A stretch of 64,000 nt of DNA from Akkermansia sp. GTDB lineage: Bacteria; Verrucomicrobiota; Verrucomicrobiia; Verrucomicrobiales; Akkermansiaceae. The position numbers and the translations under genes were made by a program. Position 1 is the first letter of the stretch; each line of letters begins with the position of its first letter. Below are positions 42,920-53,114 of the stretch, piece by piece. A model generated the notes under the pieces. The model worked only from the letters and a program-made list of their open reading frames with translations, did no database searches and was not told where the DNA came from. Location of the stretch: contig JAUNER010000004.1 of the NCBI GenBank assembly GCA_030525455.1, forward strand, positions 1-64,000, read 5' to 3'.

Positions 42920-44824
42920 TTACTTTGTTCCTGAAATTTCAGGGGCTAAAAGGCGAGCCTCTATTTCATGCACAAGGGCATTGACAAATTGATCAAATGG
43001 CATAGCCCCTAAATCCTCTAAGTCTCGATGACGAACAGAAACCGTTCCTTCTTCGGCTTCTCTCTGACCAATGACTAACATATAAGGAACACGGTCAAGT
43101 CGAGCATTGCGAATCTTGGCACCAATCTTATCTGCATCAGCATCGACAGAAACTCGCACGCCACGAGCAGACAATACCTGACGATAAGCCATGGCAACCT
43201 CTTTAACCTTATCTGATATGGGCAAAATACGAACCTGCTCCGGAGCAAGCCATGTAGGGAACTTGCCTTCAAAATGCTCAATAAGCAAGCCTGTAAAGCG
43301 TTCCATAGAACCAAATGGAGCACGGTGAACCATGACGGGGCGATGCGGCTTATTATCTGAACCAGTATAGGTTAAATCAAATCGCTCCGGTAAGTTGTAG
43401 TCAACTTGAACTGTACCGAGCTGCCATTCACGACCGATGGCATCACGCACGATGAAGTCGATTTTCGGGCCATAGAAAGCAGCTTCTCCCAGCTCTTCAG
43501 AATAATCAGCACCAAGCCACTCTGCGGCATCACGAAGTGCCTGCTCAGCTTTATCCCAATTCTCCGGAGAACCAACGTATTTATCGCTTTCCGGGTCACG
43601 CATAGAAAGACGCACACGGTAGTCTTTCATACCAAGAGTACCAAAAATCGTCTTTACAATACCTAAACACTGGCGAATTTCACCGGCAAGCTGGTCCGGG
43701 GTACAGAAAATATGAGCATCATCCTGTGTAAAGCCTCGCACACGAGTCATACCACCAAGTTCACCGGACTGTTCCCAACGATACACAGTACCAAACTCAG
43801 CTAAACGAATAGGCAAATCACGATAGGAATGTGCATCGTTAGCGTAAATTTTAATGTGGTGAGGACAGTTCATGGGCTTTAACATATACCCTTCAATCGT
43901 CCCGGTAGCTAAACCATTAAACAACTCAGCACAGGTAGCACCTTCTTGGCTGAGTTTCTCAACAGCATCACGTTCCGGAATGGGGGCATACTGACTTTCC
44001 TGATAATAGGGGAAGTGCCCGGATGTACGATATAAATCTAACTTACCGATATTGGGCGTATAAACTTGAGAATAACCGAGTTTATCAAGCTCTTCGGTAA
44101 TGAAATCCTGCAAAGAACGACGAACAAGTGCACCTTTGGGCTTCCAAAGAATCAACCCTTGTCCAACGGCTTCATCTATACAAAAGAGACCAAGTTCCTT
44201 ACCTAAACGACGATGATCACGACGCTTAGCTTCTTCGAGGCGTTCCAAATGCTCATCTAACTGCGTACGATTCGGGAAACAAGTACCGTAAATGCGTTGC
44301 AACATTGGGCGAGATTTATCCCCCTTGTAGAAAGCAGAAGCAACACTCATCAATTTAAATGCCTTACAGTTACCTGTACGCCCTACATGAGGACCAGCAC
44401 ATAAATCAGTGAAGTCACCATTGCGGTAAAGAGAAATTTCTTCGTCCTCAGGAATGTCCTTTATGAGGTCGAGTTTAAACTGCGAAGGCGTGGAACGAGG
44501 GCCAATAGAGCCCAATTCACCAGACTCAGCCATAGCAATGGCTTCAGCACGAGTGATAATTTGTTTTTCGAAAGCTTGGTTTTCTTTAACCACTTTCTTC
44601 ATTTCAGCCTCAATTTTTTCGAAATCATCAGTACTGATGTGATGAGACATTTCCACATCATAGTAAAATCCATTCTCTACTGCAGGGCCACCAGCTAATT
44701 GGGCATCAGGCCATAAACGGCAAATAGCTGTAGCCAGAACGTGTGCGGCAGAGTGGCGCAAACGCTCCAAATCAGACATCTGATTACGTTCCTCGAGAGT
44801 CTTTCTTTCCTTGTGTTCTGACAT
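42920..44824 (-). CDS. thrS: Threonyl-tRNA synthetase lacking the TGS domain
   Basis: Charges tRNA-Thr. The 634-residue protein has editing-domain motif RHSAAHVLA (H24, H28) with the matching DLCAGPHV, class II catalytic motifs including zinc ligands in MNCPHH, the GGMTRVRGFTQDDAHIFC segment, and a C-terminal anticodon domain (RGVRVSVDADADKIGAKIR). The usual N-terminal TGS (N1) domain of about 60 residues is missing; the protein begins directly with the editing domain. Overall length stays normal because of an extra segment of about 40 residues (PERDAVEKLSQEG region) before MNCPHH. The ATG at 44824 is preferred over an upstream TTG. Confidence 0.94.
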   Translation of the reverse strand: MSEHKERKTLEERNQMSDLERLRHSAAHVLATAICRLWPDAQLAGGPAVENGFYYDVEMSHHISTDDFEKIEAEMKKVVKENQAFEKQIITRAEAIAMAESGELGSIGPRSTPSQFKLDLIKDIPEDEEISLYRNGDFTDLCAGPHVGRTGNCKAFKLMSVASAFYKGDKSRPMLQRIYGTCFPNRTQLDEHLERLEEAKRRDHRRLGKELGLFCIDEAVGQGLILWKPKGALVRRSLQDFITEELDKLGYSQVYTPNIGKLDLYRTSGHFPYYQESQYAPIPERDAVEKLSQEGATCAELFNGLATGTIEGYMLKPMNCPHHIKIYANDAHSYRDLPIRLAEFGTVYRWEQSGELGGMTRVRGFTQDDAHIFCTPDQLAGEIRQCLGIVKTIFGTLGMKDYRVRLSMRDPESDKYVGSPENWDKAEQALRDAAEWLGADYSEELGEAAFYGPKIDFIVRDAIGREWQLGTVQVDYNLPERFDLTYTGSDNKPHRPVMVHRAPFGSMERFTGLLIEHFEGKFPTWLAPEQVRILPISDKVKEVAMAYRQVLSARGVRVSVDADADKIGAKIRNARLDRVPYMLVIGQREAEEGTVSVRHRDLEDLGAMPFDQFVNALVHEIEARLLAPEISGTK

Positions 44825-44965
44825 ACGGCAATTAGTAAACAATTCTTAGCTCATGATTGCAAATGCAAAAGGCGTCTTGTACGAAAATTATTTTAGAATG
44901 ACACAGCATTTTCCCATTTATGGCAAAAATCAGTCCTTTTTTCCTAATTTTTTACATCATTTGTA

Positions 44966-45006
44966 CCAAAAAATGGGCATTCTTTCACTTCGCAGAAAGA
45001 ATGCCC
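44966..45006 (-). terminator. Terminator of ilvB
   Basis: GGGCATTCTTTC (44975-44986) pairs with GAAAGAATGCCC (44995-45006); on the minus strand it is followed by ATTTTTTGG. The rest of 44825-45037 contains the thrS promoter and no gene. Confidence 0.85.
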
Positions 45007-45037
45007 GGAGAAAAATAAATTGTAACAGGGAATGCCA

Positions 45038-46891
45038 TTAAAGAGCAGTCGGGATTTCTTTGCCCAACTCAGAAGCACTCTTTGCAGAGCCGTCCCCTGC
45101 AATTCGCTCTAAAATAACATCCTTGTAACTCATCCCACCTAAAATCATAGGTAAAACGTGAACATCATGTGGAACCATAACATCGAGGACGTAAGCTTCC
45201 GGTGACTGAATCATGCGAGTAATAGCATCCGGTAATTCTTCAATACGTAACACACGTTCGCATTTGATACCAAAACCGGCACATACTTGCGGATAGTTCG
45301 GATAAATCACGCTTTCCGTCATGTGAGTCGGGTCATAGGAATCATGCGGGTCTGCCAAGAACGTCTGAGCACGATTTGAATCATACTTCAAATCTTCCCA
45401 TTGCACAACCATACCTAAGTGCTGGTTATTAAGGATAATACACTTGACAGGCATTCTTTCTACGTGAATGGTAGCAAGTTCCTGAATATTCATCAATAAG
45501 GAACCATCACCATCAATATTCACAACCAGCTTATCAGGGTACGCCACTGTAGCCCCCATAGCGGCAGGCAAACCATAGCCCATAGAGCCGAGGCCCCCAG
45601 AGGTAGCCAAGCGACGTGGTTTTTGGAACTTGTAGAATTGAGCCGCAAACATTTGGTGTTGGCCTACACCCGTACAAATAATTGGGTCCAAATCTTTTGT
45701 TTGGCGATATAATTCTTCAATAACAGCTTGAGGTGCAATGTACCCCTTACGGTCTTCGTAACTAAAGGGGAATTGTGTCTTCCATTCCTCAATCTGCTTA
45801 AGCCACTCTGGTGTACGAGTGAAATCTGAACTTTTTCTTTCCCAGCCCTTAGCAACCAATGAAGCATTCAACACCTGTAAAGCCTCTTTCACATTCGCAC
45901 GAATAGGATAGGCTACTTTCTTATTCTTATTGATTTCGCAAGCATCATAATCAATATGAATAATCGTTGAATCCGGGCAGAACTTGTCCACAGCACCAGT
46001 TACTCGGTCATCAAAACGAGCGGCCAAGGCAATTACTAAATCTGCTTCATTTACGGCATTGTTTGCAAAAACAGCACCATGCATACCCAACCAGCGGAGA
46101 GATAATGGGTGGGTCTCCGGAATAGAACCAATACCCATCAGGGTTGTAGCCACAGGAATTTGAGTTCTTTCTGCAAACTCAAGTAATTCTGCAGAAGCTT
46201 CGGCAGAAATAATACCACCACCGGAATAGATAACCGGGCGTTTGGCCTGCTCAATTAAGGGAATAATTGCTTCTAACTCAGCTGTCGGAATCGGCAAGGT
46301 AGAAGAATACCCCGGTAGGTCCATTTCTTGGTCAAAATCCGGAGTAAACAACGCTTCCTGCACATCCTTGGGCATATCAATAACAACCGGACCCGGACGA
46401 CCGGATGAAGCAATGTAGAAAGCTTCCTTCATAATTCTTGGCAAATCTTCCGGTTCAGTTACCAAGTAACTATGCTTAACGATAGGAGCAGTCATGCCAA
46501 AAACATCTGTTTCTTGGAAAGCACCGCGACCAATCAGCGAACGCATCACCTGTGCTGTAATTGCCACCATAGGCGTAGAATCTAAATAAGCATCGGCAAT
46601 GGCCGTAATCATATTTGTAGCACCGGGGCCGGAAGTAGAAATACATACCCCGACTTTCCCTGTAACACGACCATAGCCCTCAGCACCAAATGCTCCGCCT
46701 TGTTCATGGCGTGGTAAAATAGTGCGAATCTTTGGTTCATGGCTCAATGCCTGATGAATAGGCATACTAGCACCACCGGGATATGCAAAGACGACATCGA
46801 CACCTTCACGCACAAGGCATTCCACGAGCACTTCTGCACCTGTCATGCGGGTTTTAATCGGGGCGGATGATGTTTTGTCGAGTTTACTCAT
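45038..46891 (-). CDS. ilvB: Acetolactate synthase, large (catalytic) subunit
   Basis: First common step of branched-chain amino-acid synthesis, ThDP- and FAD-dependent. The 617-residue product shows VFAYPGGASMPIHQAL, the ThDP Glu region RHEQGGAFGAEGYGR, STSGPGATNMITAIADAYLD and the C-terminal NIDGDGSLLMNIQEL with NNQHLGMVVQWEDL. About 30 extra residues follow the usual C-terminus. No ilvN (regulatory subunit) or ilvC gene is adjacent. The ATG at 46891 was chosen over a TTG two codons upstream. Confidence 0.95.
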   Translation of the reverse strand: MSKLDKTSSAPIKTRMTGAEVLVECLVREGVDVVFAYPGGASMPIHQALSHEPKIRTILPRHEQGGAFGAEGYGRVTGKVGVCISTSGPGATNMITAIADAYLDSTPMVAITAQVMRSLIGRGAFQETDVFGMTAPIVKHSYLVTEPEDLPRIMKEAFYIASSGRPGPVVIDMPKDVQEALFTPDFDQEMDLPGYSSTLPIPTAELEAIIPLIEQAKRPVIYSGGGIISAEASAELLEFAERTQIPVATTLMGIGSIPETHPLSLRWLGMHGAVFANNAVNEADLVIALAARFDDRVTGAVDKFCPDSTIIHIDYDACEINKNKKVAYPIRANVKEALQVLNASLVAKGWERKSSDFTRTPEWLKQIEEWKTQFPFSYEDRKGYIAPQAVIEELYRQTKDLDPIICTGVGQHQMFAAQFYKFQKPRRLATSGGLGSMGYGLPAAMGATVAYPDKLVVNIDGDGSLLMNIQELATIHVERMPVKCIILNNQHLGMVVQWEDLKYDSNRAQTFLADPHDSYDPTHMTESVIYPNYPQVCAGFGIKCERVLRIEELPDAITRMIQSPEAYVLDVMVPHDVHVLPMILGGMSYKDVILERIAGDGSAKSASELGKEIPTAL

Positions 46892-47006
46892 AATCAAATA
46901 ATGGTTATTTGGTTTTTTGTTAGAAAGGCATTTTCTATCTTATTCCGGAAGAAAAGTGAAGCCTTTTCCTAGAAAATTGTGAATGTTGGCTGAATTTTTT
47001 TGAATT

Positions 47007-47630
47007 TTAGGACAATTCCGGTCTTTTTACCACCACGCAATCCATTCCGGCAGCAGCAGCGGCAGTCATCCCCGGCAAAGCATCTTCAAAGACAACACAC
47101 TTTGTCGGGTCTACCCCTAACTTCTCAGCGGCTAATAAAAACATATCCGGTGCAGGCTTGCCATGCTTTACATCATCCGGTGTTAAAATAAGCTCAAATA
47201 CCCCCTCTAACCCAGCGGATTTTAAGGTACTGCAAGCACCAGGCAAAGCACTTCCGGTGGCAATAGCTTTAGGGGCATCACCCAAGGAATAGACAAAATC
47301 CATCACTTCTTTGATGGGTTGCATTCCCTCTGTTTGCAAAAGTTCTAAATAAATAGCTCGTTTATTGGCGGCAGTTGCTTCTGCATCCATAATTAGCCCA
47401 TATCTTTCATTCAAAAACTTCACCACATCTGTTGCAGATTTCCCACCACATGAATAAAACTCGTCTGCCTGAAAAACGCTTTCCGGTGCTCCTGCTTCAA
47501 GCAATGCCTTTCTCCATGCCTTGAAATGCAAAGGCATACTATCTACCAGGGTTCCGTCTAGGTCAAAAATGTAACCATCATACTTTTTCTCCGGCAAATC
47601 CACTCTATTACTCATAGCGCCGCAGTTCAT
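47007..47630 (-). CDS. HAD-superfamily phosphatase, beta-phosphoglucomutase-like subgroup
   Basis: A 207-residue sugar-phosphate-type phosphatase. HAD motif I YIFDLDGTLVDSM, motif II AIATGSALPG, motif III HGKPAPDMFLLAAEKLG with the Lys, and motif IV VVFEDALPGMTAAAAAGM. A helical cap lies between residues 20 and 90. The second ATG (47615) is an equally good start. Substrate unknown. It is 110 bp upstream of ilvB in the same direction, but a separate unit is likely. Confidence 0.9.
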   Translation of the reverse strand: MNCGAMSNRVDLPEKKYDGYIFDLDGTLVDSMPLHFKAWRKALLEAGAPESVFQADEFYSCGGKSATDVVKFLNERYGLIMDAEATAANKRAIYLELLQTEGMQPIKEVMDFVYSLGDAPKAIATGSALPGACSTLKSAGLEGVFELILTPDDVKHGKPAPDMFLLAAEKLGVDPTKCVVFEDALPGMTAAAAAGMDCVVVKRPELS

Positions 47631-47757
47631 GCCATAATCTATCTTTCGGGTAAAGTCATCATTTCTTTACTGTCAGGAAAAAACCAATTCTCAAAAAAAG
47701 TCCAAATTTTCCCAAATTAACTCTTGTATTACTTCGCTATTTCTGTATATTTAAACC

Positions 47758-48045
47758 ATGATTAAGCATCTTGCATCACTTTGTTTATTTTGCTTCATCT
47801 TCACACCGGGAGCCTATGCTCACCATAAGCCCAAGGCACAAACTCCACCATCCCTACCTGCAAATGAAGCAAATACTCAGCCGCAAGATGCTAATAAATC
47901 ATTTTGGATTAGCTCAACAGGCAAAACCCATAATAAAAATTGCCGATACTTTGGCAAAGGAAAAGGCAAACTAAGTGATACGCCTACCAAGAAAAATTGC
48001 AAATTATGCGGTGGCTCGGTAGAAAAAAAATCACAAAAAAATTAA
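47758..48045 (+). CDS. Small exported Cys/His protein, putative metal-binding
   Basis: A 95-residue protein with a signal peptide (residues 1-21, FTPGAYAH), a Pro/Gln/Asn-rich spacer and a compact C-terminal motif WISSTGKTHNKNCRYF followed by NCKLCGG. The H-x3-C and C-x2-C arrangement suggests a small zinc-binding knuckle, a pattern I associate with small secreted proteins of Verrucomicrobiota and Planctomycetota. Function unknown. Divergent from the HAD gene and followed by a bidirectional terminator. Confidence 0.7.
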   Translation: MIKHLASLCLFCFIFTPGAYAHHKPKAQTPPSLPANEANTQPQDANKSFWISSTGKTHNKNCRYFGKGKGKLSDTPTKKNCKLCGGSVEKKSQKN

Positions 48046-48049
48046 ACAA

Positions 48050-48085
48050 AGAACCTCTAATGCCATCATGAGCATTAGGGGTTCT
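48050..48085. terminator. Bidirectional terminator between the small exported gene and hppA
   Basis: AGAACCTCTAATGC pairs with GCATTAGGGGTTCT, placed between convergent genes. Confidence 0.85.
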
Positions 48086-48103
48086 CTGTTTATATATCCT
48101 TTC

Positions 48104-50329
48104 TTAGAATAATGTGATGGCAATATTCACACCGGCTGTCACAATAGCAACCATGCTCATCAATTTGATAAGAATGTTTAGTGAAGGGCCGGATGTGTCC
48201 TTAAACGGATCACCCACAGTATCGCCAATTACAGCAGCCTTGTGACTATCAGCGCCCTTACCACCGACATGCCCCTGTTCGATGTATTTCTTGGCATTAT
48301 CCCATGCACCACCGGAATTCGCCATAAATACAGCAAGCACAAAACCGGAAGCCAAACCGCCGGCCAACAGACCAAATACCCCAGGCACACCAAATAGTAA
48401 TCCAATACCAATGGGAGTAATAACAGCTAAAACAGATGGCCAAATCATTTCATGCTGTGCTCCGGCGGTAGAAATTTCTACGCATCTCACATAATCGGGT
48501 TCTTCTTCCCCTGTTAAGATACCCTTGATTTCTTTGAACTGGCGGCGAACTTCTTTCACCATTTTTTCTGCGGCACGACCAACAGCATTCATCGTTAGAC
48601 CACAGAATAAAAACGACATCATAGCCCCCACAAATAAGCCCATGAGAACTTTCGGGTTCATCAAGGTCACCTGAAAATATTCCATAAATTTAGTTAAGGA
48701 ACAATTAGCAATCTCTGAAACCGGAACTGACACTTGGTCATTAATATGGTAAATCGTTTTCCCGGTGGCTTCACTCCAATGTTTAATGGCAATTTTTAAC
48801 TCTTCAATATACGATGCCAACAATGCCAAGGCCGTTAAGGCGGCAGAACCAATGGCAAACCCTTTGCCGGTAGCCGCCGTTGTATTACCCAAGGCATCAA
48901 GGGCATCTGTGCGACGGCGAACTTCCGGGTCTAGTTTACTCATTTCTGCATTCCCACCAGCATTATCAGAAATTGGTCCATAAGCATCTGTGGCCAGAGT
49001 AAGCCCTAGGGTAGAAAGCATCCCCACAGCAGCAATACCGATACCATAGAGCCCCTTACCCATTTCTGCACCGGTAAATTGCCAGTCACCTGAACAAAAA
49101 CCGTATGCCAAGACCGTACCAACAACAATCGTCACTACCGGAATACATGTAGAAATCATCCCCATACCAATGCCGGAAATAATCACAGTTGCCGGACCGG
49201 TCTTTGCACTATGTGCAATTTTCCTACACGGATAAGAATCGTGAGAGGTATAATGCTCTGTACTCTTACCAATAATGATACCTACTACTAAACCGGTAAC
49301 AATAGCCCCCCAAACACCGGCCCAATTATCTAACCCGATAAATTGGAGTAAGAATGCTGAAAAAATAGCTATTAAAAAAGAACTTAGATTAATGCCACGA
49401 TTTAATGCCGCCATCAATTCCGTCTGCGTAGCTCCTCGCTTCACTCGTACTGCATACACACCCAAAATGGACAAAACTGTCCCCAATGCAGCTATTAACA
49501 TGGGGGCTAATACTGCCTTTACCCCCATTTCTGGCATGGTAATGTAAGCAGCTGCACCAAGTGCGGCAGATGCTAAAATTGAACCACAATATGATTCATA
49601 TAAGTCTGCCCCCATACCGGCAACATCGCCTACATTATCACCTACATTATCGGCAATAGTGGCAGGATTTCGTGGGTCGTCCTCTGGAATCCCAGCTTCT
49701 ACTTTACCCACCAAGTCAGCTCCAACGTCGGCGGCTTTGGTAAAAATACCCCCACCAACTCGTGCAAACAATGCTTGTAAGGATGCCCCCATACCAAAAG
49801 TTAGCATTGTTGTCGTGATTACAACCAATCTTTCAGACTGGCTCATTTCCTGATAGAACCAATCCAAAATCCAGTACCATACTCCAATATCTAACATGGC
49901 TAAACCAACCACCGTTAGCCCAAGTACAGCCCCGGAACGGAATGCAATCTGAAGCCCGGCATCTAGTGAATTTCTACAAGCGTTAGCAACACGAGATGAA
50001 GCGTAAGTGGCTGTTTTCATGCCTATATACCCGGCCAATCCAGAGAAAAAACCACCTGATATAAAGGCAAATGGAACCCATGGATTCTGAATTTTTAGCA
50101 CATACGACAAATAGGCAAATAATAAAGTAATGAGTATAAAGAAAATGAATACAATCTTGTATTGCTGTCGTAAGTAAGCCATAGCTCCACTTCGCACATG
50201 ACGAGCAATCATTTTCATCATATCATTTCCCTCATCCTGGCGTTTCATTTGATAAAAGAAAAAACCAGCAAAAGTCAATGCCAATAATGAAGATATTGGC
50301 ACCATCCAGAACATATCACTTGAATCCAT
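48104..50329 (-). CDS. hppA: Membrane-bound ion-pumping pyrophosphatase, K+-dependent type
   Basis: Couples pyrophosphate hydrolysis to H+ or Na+ export. The roughly 741-residue product has about 16 membrane spans and the substrate motif [12 protein letters not shown] preceded by [27 protein letters not shown] carries Ala at the position that is Lys in K+-independent enzymes, so K+ dependence is expected. The C-terminal [19 protein letters not shown] is intact. H+ versus Na+ specificity cannot be called with certainty. The frame extends 20 codons upstream; the ATG at 50329 gives the normal N-terminus, although an ATG at 50365 sits behind a GGGGG. Confidence 0.96.
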   Translation of the reverse strand: MDSSDMFWMVPISSLLALTFAGFFFYQMKRQDEGNDMMKMIARHVRSGAMAYLRQQYKIVFIFFILITLLFAYLSYVLKIQNPWVPFAFISGGFFSGLAGYIGMKTATYASSRVANACRNSLDAGLQIAFRSGAVLGLTVVGLAMLDIGVWYWILDWFYQEMSQSERLVVITTTMLTFGMGASLQALFARVGGGIFTKAADVGADLVGKVEAGIPEDDPRNPATIADNVGDNVGDVAGMGADLYESYCGSILASAALGAAAYITMPEMGVKAVLAPMLIAALGTVLSILGVYAVRVKRGATQTELMAALNRGINLSSFLIAIFSAFLLQFIGLDNWAGVWGAIVTGLVVGIIIGKSTEHYTSHDSYPCRKIAHSAKTGPATVIISGIGMGMISTCIPVVTIVVGTVLAYGFCSGDWQFTGAEMGKGLYGIGIAAVGMLSTLGLTLATDAYGPISDNAGGNAEMSKLDPEVRRRTDALDALGNTTAATGKGFAIGSAALTALALLASYIEELKIAIKHWSEATGKTIYHINDQVSVPVSEIANCSLTKFMEYFQVTLMNPKVLMGLFVGAMMSFLFCGLTMNAVGRAAEKMVKEVRRQFKEIKGILTGEEEPDYVRCVEISTAGAQHEMIWPSVLAVITPIGIGLLFGVPGVFGLLAGGLASGFVLAVFMANSGGAWDNAKKYIEQGHVGGKGADSHKAAVIGDTVGDPFKDTSGPSLNILIKLMSMVAIVTAGVNIAITLF

Positions 50330-50455
50330 ATCTGTAAGTAATAGAAATTTCCTATAAACTAACATTCCCCCATCTGATTTTTCAAGCACAAAATCCTACT
50401 TTTTTTGTAGGAAAAAAGCAACTCCCCCCTCCCTCTTCTTCACCTATTAAAAGAA

Positions 50456-50490
50456 ACAAAAAAAAGGCTGCACTAAAAAGCACAGCCCTT
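50456..50490 (-). terminator. Terminator of fabI
   Basis: AAGGCTGC and GCACAGCCCTT flank the loop; on the minus strand a long T-run follows. Confidence 0.85.
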
Positions 50491-50514
50491 GAAAATAAAT
50501 TGAAATAACAGGAA

Positions 50515-51300
50515 TTACATCCCCATAATCTGGTAGCCACCATCTACATAGATGACTTGACCGGTAATAGAAGCAGCACCATCGCTGGCAAGGAATACAC
50601 CGGTAGCACCAAGTTCTTCGCCCGTGCAGGAACGGCCGAGAGGAGCGTGTTCTTCGTAAACCTTAAACATTGTGCCAAAACCGGAAACACCACGAGCAGC
50701 AAGAGTCTGCATAGGACCGGCACTAATGCAGTTGACACGAATCGCACGAGAGCGACCCATATCGTATGCAAGATAGCGAGTACAAGCTTCAAGAGCGGCC
50801 TTAGATACACCCATCAAGTTGTAGTTTGGAACGACACGTTCTGAGCCAAGATAAGACATAGCAAGAATGCTACCACCATCCGGCATCATTGGTTCAACGG
50901 CACGAGCCAAAGCGACAAGAGAATAAGCAGAGATATCCAAAGAAATCTTGAATGAATCACGCTTTGTAGCAAGGAAGCTATCACCACCCAACGCATCCTT
51001 CGGAGCGAATGCTACAGAGTGTAAAAGACAATCAACCTTATCGGTATGCTTGCGTACGTTAGCAAAGAAAGCTTCAATAGACTCATCGCTACTTACGTCA
51101 AGGTCATAAACGGGGGTGTCTTCACCGAAACTTTCTTTAACCAACTTGATAACGCCATCCTTGAGACGTTCACCCTGATAGTTAAAAATCAGTTTAGCAC
51201 CTGCATCATGCCATGCCTTAGCGATTGCAAAAGCAATACTGCGCTTATTTGCAACGCCGACAACGACACCAACTTTGCCTTCGAGTAATTTACTAGACAT
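50515..51300 (-). CDS. fabI: Enoyl-[acyl-carrier-protein] reductase (NADH)
   Basis: Last reduction of the fatty-acid elongation cycle. The 261-residue SDR-type product begins MSSKLLEGKVGVVVGVANKR, keeps the FabI-type active site YLGSERVVPNYNLMGVSKAA (Tyr-x6-Lys) and ends with DGGYQIMGM. The frame opens at 51345, but the ATG at 51300 gives the family start. Confidence 0.96.
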   Translation of the reverse strand: MSSKLLEGKVGVVVGVANKRSIAFAIAKAWHDAGAKLIFNYQGERLKDGVIKLVKESFGEDTPVYDLDVSSDESIEAFFANVRKHTDKVDCLLHSVAFAPKDALGGDSFLATKRDSFKISLDISAYSLVALARAVEPMMPDGGSILAMSYLGSERVVPNYNLMGVSKAALEACTRYLAYDMGRSRAIRVNCISAGPMQTLAARGVSGFGTMFKVYEEHAPLGRSCTGEELGATGVFLASDGAASITGQVIYVDGGYQIMGM

Positions 51301-51531
51301 AACGTTAAATGTATATTGACTTATTTTTTTTACTTTGACAAGCAAATAAGCAGAAAATACGAACTTCCGCTCATTGTAATTGCCCCAATCAAAGAATAAA
51401 CCTGCTCAGAAAGCAATTTCTCTCAGATAGGTAAAAAGAACGAGCTTTCAAATTGCCTTAACTGCCACAACAGCAGAGGAACCTTAAAAGCCGGTATTCT
51501 CACAAAATCGATTATAAAAATTCTCTAATTT

Positions 51532-52407
51532 TCAACAATGATTCTGCTGACGGCACGCCTTTACAGTATTTGCCATCAATAAAGCAATAGTCATCGGTCC
51601 CACTCCTCCCGGCACCGGAGTAATAGCACTGCATAAGGGAGCAACTTCATCATAAGCGACATCACCTACAATTTTGTAGCCACGAGGAGCCGTAGCATCA
51701 TCCACGCGATTGATGCCAACATCAATAACAACAGCACCCTCTTTCACAAAATCTTTAGTAACAAAATTTGGTCTACCTATAGCCGCTACTAAAATATCTG
51801 CTTCCTTACACAAATCCGGCAAATTAACAGTACGAGAATGAGCTATTGTCACCGTCGCGTTGGCCTTTTTTGACATTAAAAGATGAGCCATTGGCTTGCC
51901 AACAATCATACTGCGACCAATAACAACCGCACGCTTCCCGGCGGTTTGCACACCGGCAGACTCAAGCAAACGCATACACCCTAATGGCGTGCATGGCACA
52001 AATCCGGTTTCATCTTCAAGCACTAACTTAGCAACATTTTCCGGATGAAAACCATCAACATCTTTTGCAGGATTGATAGCAAGCACAACTTCTGCTTCAT
52101 CAATGTGAGGTGGTGGCGGACTTTGTACCAATATACCATGAATACTTGAATCCTCATTTAATTGGCGAATCACTTCCAGTAGCTCATCTTGGGTTGTCTC
52201 CTCAGGAAGAACAATTTTTTTGGAATTCATCCCAAGTTCAGCACACTTTTTTACCTTAGAACCGACATAAACCTGAGAAGCAGGGTCATTCCCCACAAGA
52301 ACAACGGCTAAGCCCGGCAAAATTCCCTTAGTTTTTAACTCGGCAATGTCCTGGGCTACTTCTTCCAAGACCTGAGCGGCTACTTGTTTTCCATCGATGA
52401 TTTGCAT
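51532..52407 (-). CDS. folD: Methylenetetrahydrofolate dehydrogenase / cyclohydrolase
   Basis: Bifunctional one-carbon enzyme converting 5,10-methylene-THF to 10-formyl-THF. The 291-residue product has [14 protein letters not shown] with the catalytic Lys, [40 protein letters not shown] and [16 protein letters not shown]. Its start overlaps the end of the acyltransferase gene by 28 bp, implying coupling. Confidence 0.96.
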   Translation of the reverse strand: MQIIDGKQVAAQVLEEVAQDIAELKTKGILPGLAVVLVGNDPASQVYVGSKVKKCAELGMNSKKIVLPEETTQDELLEVIRQLNEDSSIHGILVQSPPPPHIDEAEVVLAINPAKDVDGFHPENVAKLVLEDETGFVPCTPLGCMRLLESAGVQTAGKRAVVIGRSMIVGKPMAHLLMSKKANATVTIAHSRTVNLPDLCKEADILVAAIGRPNFVTKDFVKEGAVVIDVGINRVDDATAPRGYKIVGDVAYDEVAPLCSAITPVPGGVGPMTIALLMANTVKACRQQNHC

Positions 52408-53108
52408 AAAAATGATTCAGTTATAGGTGGTAAATCCGGTTGTCCTAATTGCAGGGCTTCTTCCAGTAGATGCGTGTATGTTTCTAAGTCCTCTGCTGAT
52501 AAATGGGGAGGCACAAAAATTCGATTTCTCCACAGCAGAGTAACATCTGAACACGGCTTAGGTATAGGGAATTTATCCCAAGCCTTTTTTATTCGCCAAC
52601 AGTTCTTGTATTCGATACAGACGGGCACAATAGGAACGCCTGTCTCTGAAGCCAATTTAATAACCCCCGGATGCACTTTGTAAATCGGCCCTTTCGGACC
52701 ATCCGGCGTTATACATATACAGGATTTCCCCTCTCTCATTTTTCGTAGCATTTCTACAAATGCCACCGCTCCTCGTCTACCCGATGACCCGCGAATAGCC
52801 CCCATACCAAACCGTGCACACACAGCTTCTACTAATGCACCATCCTTGCTAGCACTAGAAAGCACATTCATTTTCAATGAATTTTGAGTCAATGTATAAG
52901 CATACGCCGGTACGGCTATACGATTATGCCACAAGGCAGCAATAAATGGTTGCTTATAAACATCATCATGTTCCTCTTTAACGGAACGAATGTTTAAACT
53001 CATACATAATGGCTGCATCAAAGACCAAATTCCCCACCCGGCCAACTCTGTCCACCAGCGGGTTCTTTTCTCTATCGTTTTCTTTTTTAGCGTAATCTCT
53101 GATGCCAT
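52380..53108 (-). CDS. DUF374 / lysophospholipid acyltransferase-family protein
   Basis: A 242-residue protein of the DUF374 group, probably an acyltransferase for lipid A or phospholipid. The catalytic-type motif is [10 protein letters not shown] (HN in place of HxxxxD), followed by [15 protein letters not shown] and [15 protein letters not shown]. There is a hydrophobic N-terminal region. It lies between the AsmA-like gene (6-bp gap) and folD, in one leftward operon. Confidence 0.85.
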   Translation of the reverse strand: MASEITLKKKTIEKRTRWWTELAGWGIWSLMQPLCMSLNIRSVKEEHDDVYKQPFIAALWHNRIAVPAYAYTLTQNSLKMNVLSSASKDGALVEAVCARFGMGAIRGSSGRRGAVAFVEMLRKMREGKSCICITPDGPKGPIYKVHPGVIKLASETGVPIVPVCIEYKNCWRIKKAWDKFPIPKPCSDVTLLWRNRIFVPPHLSAEDLETYTHLLEEALQLGQPDLPPITESFLCKSSMENK

Positions 53109-53114
53109 AGCATA

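Noticed and set aside
44853..45041. 62-codon plus-strand frame between thrS and ilvB
   Set aside because: It runs through the ilvB terminator hairpin and has a basic, motif-free sequence.
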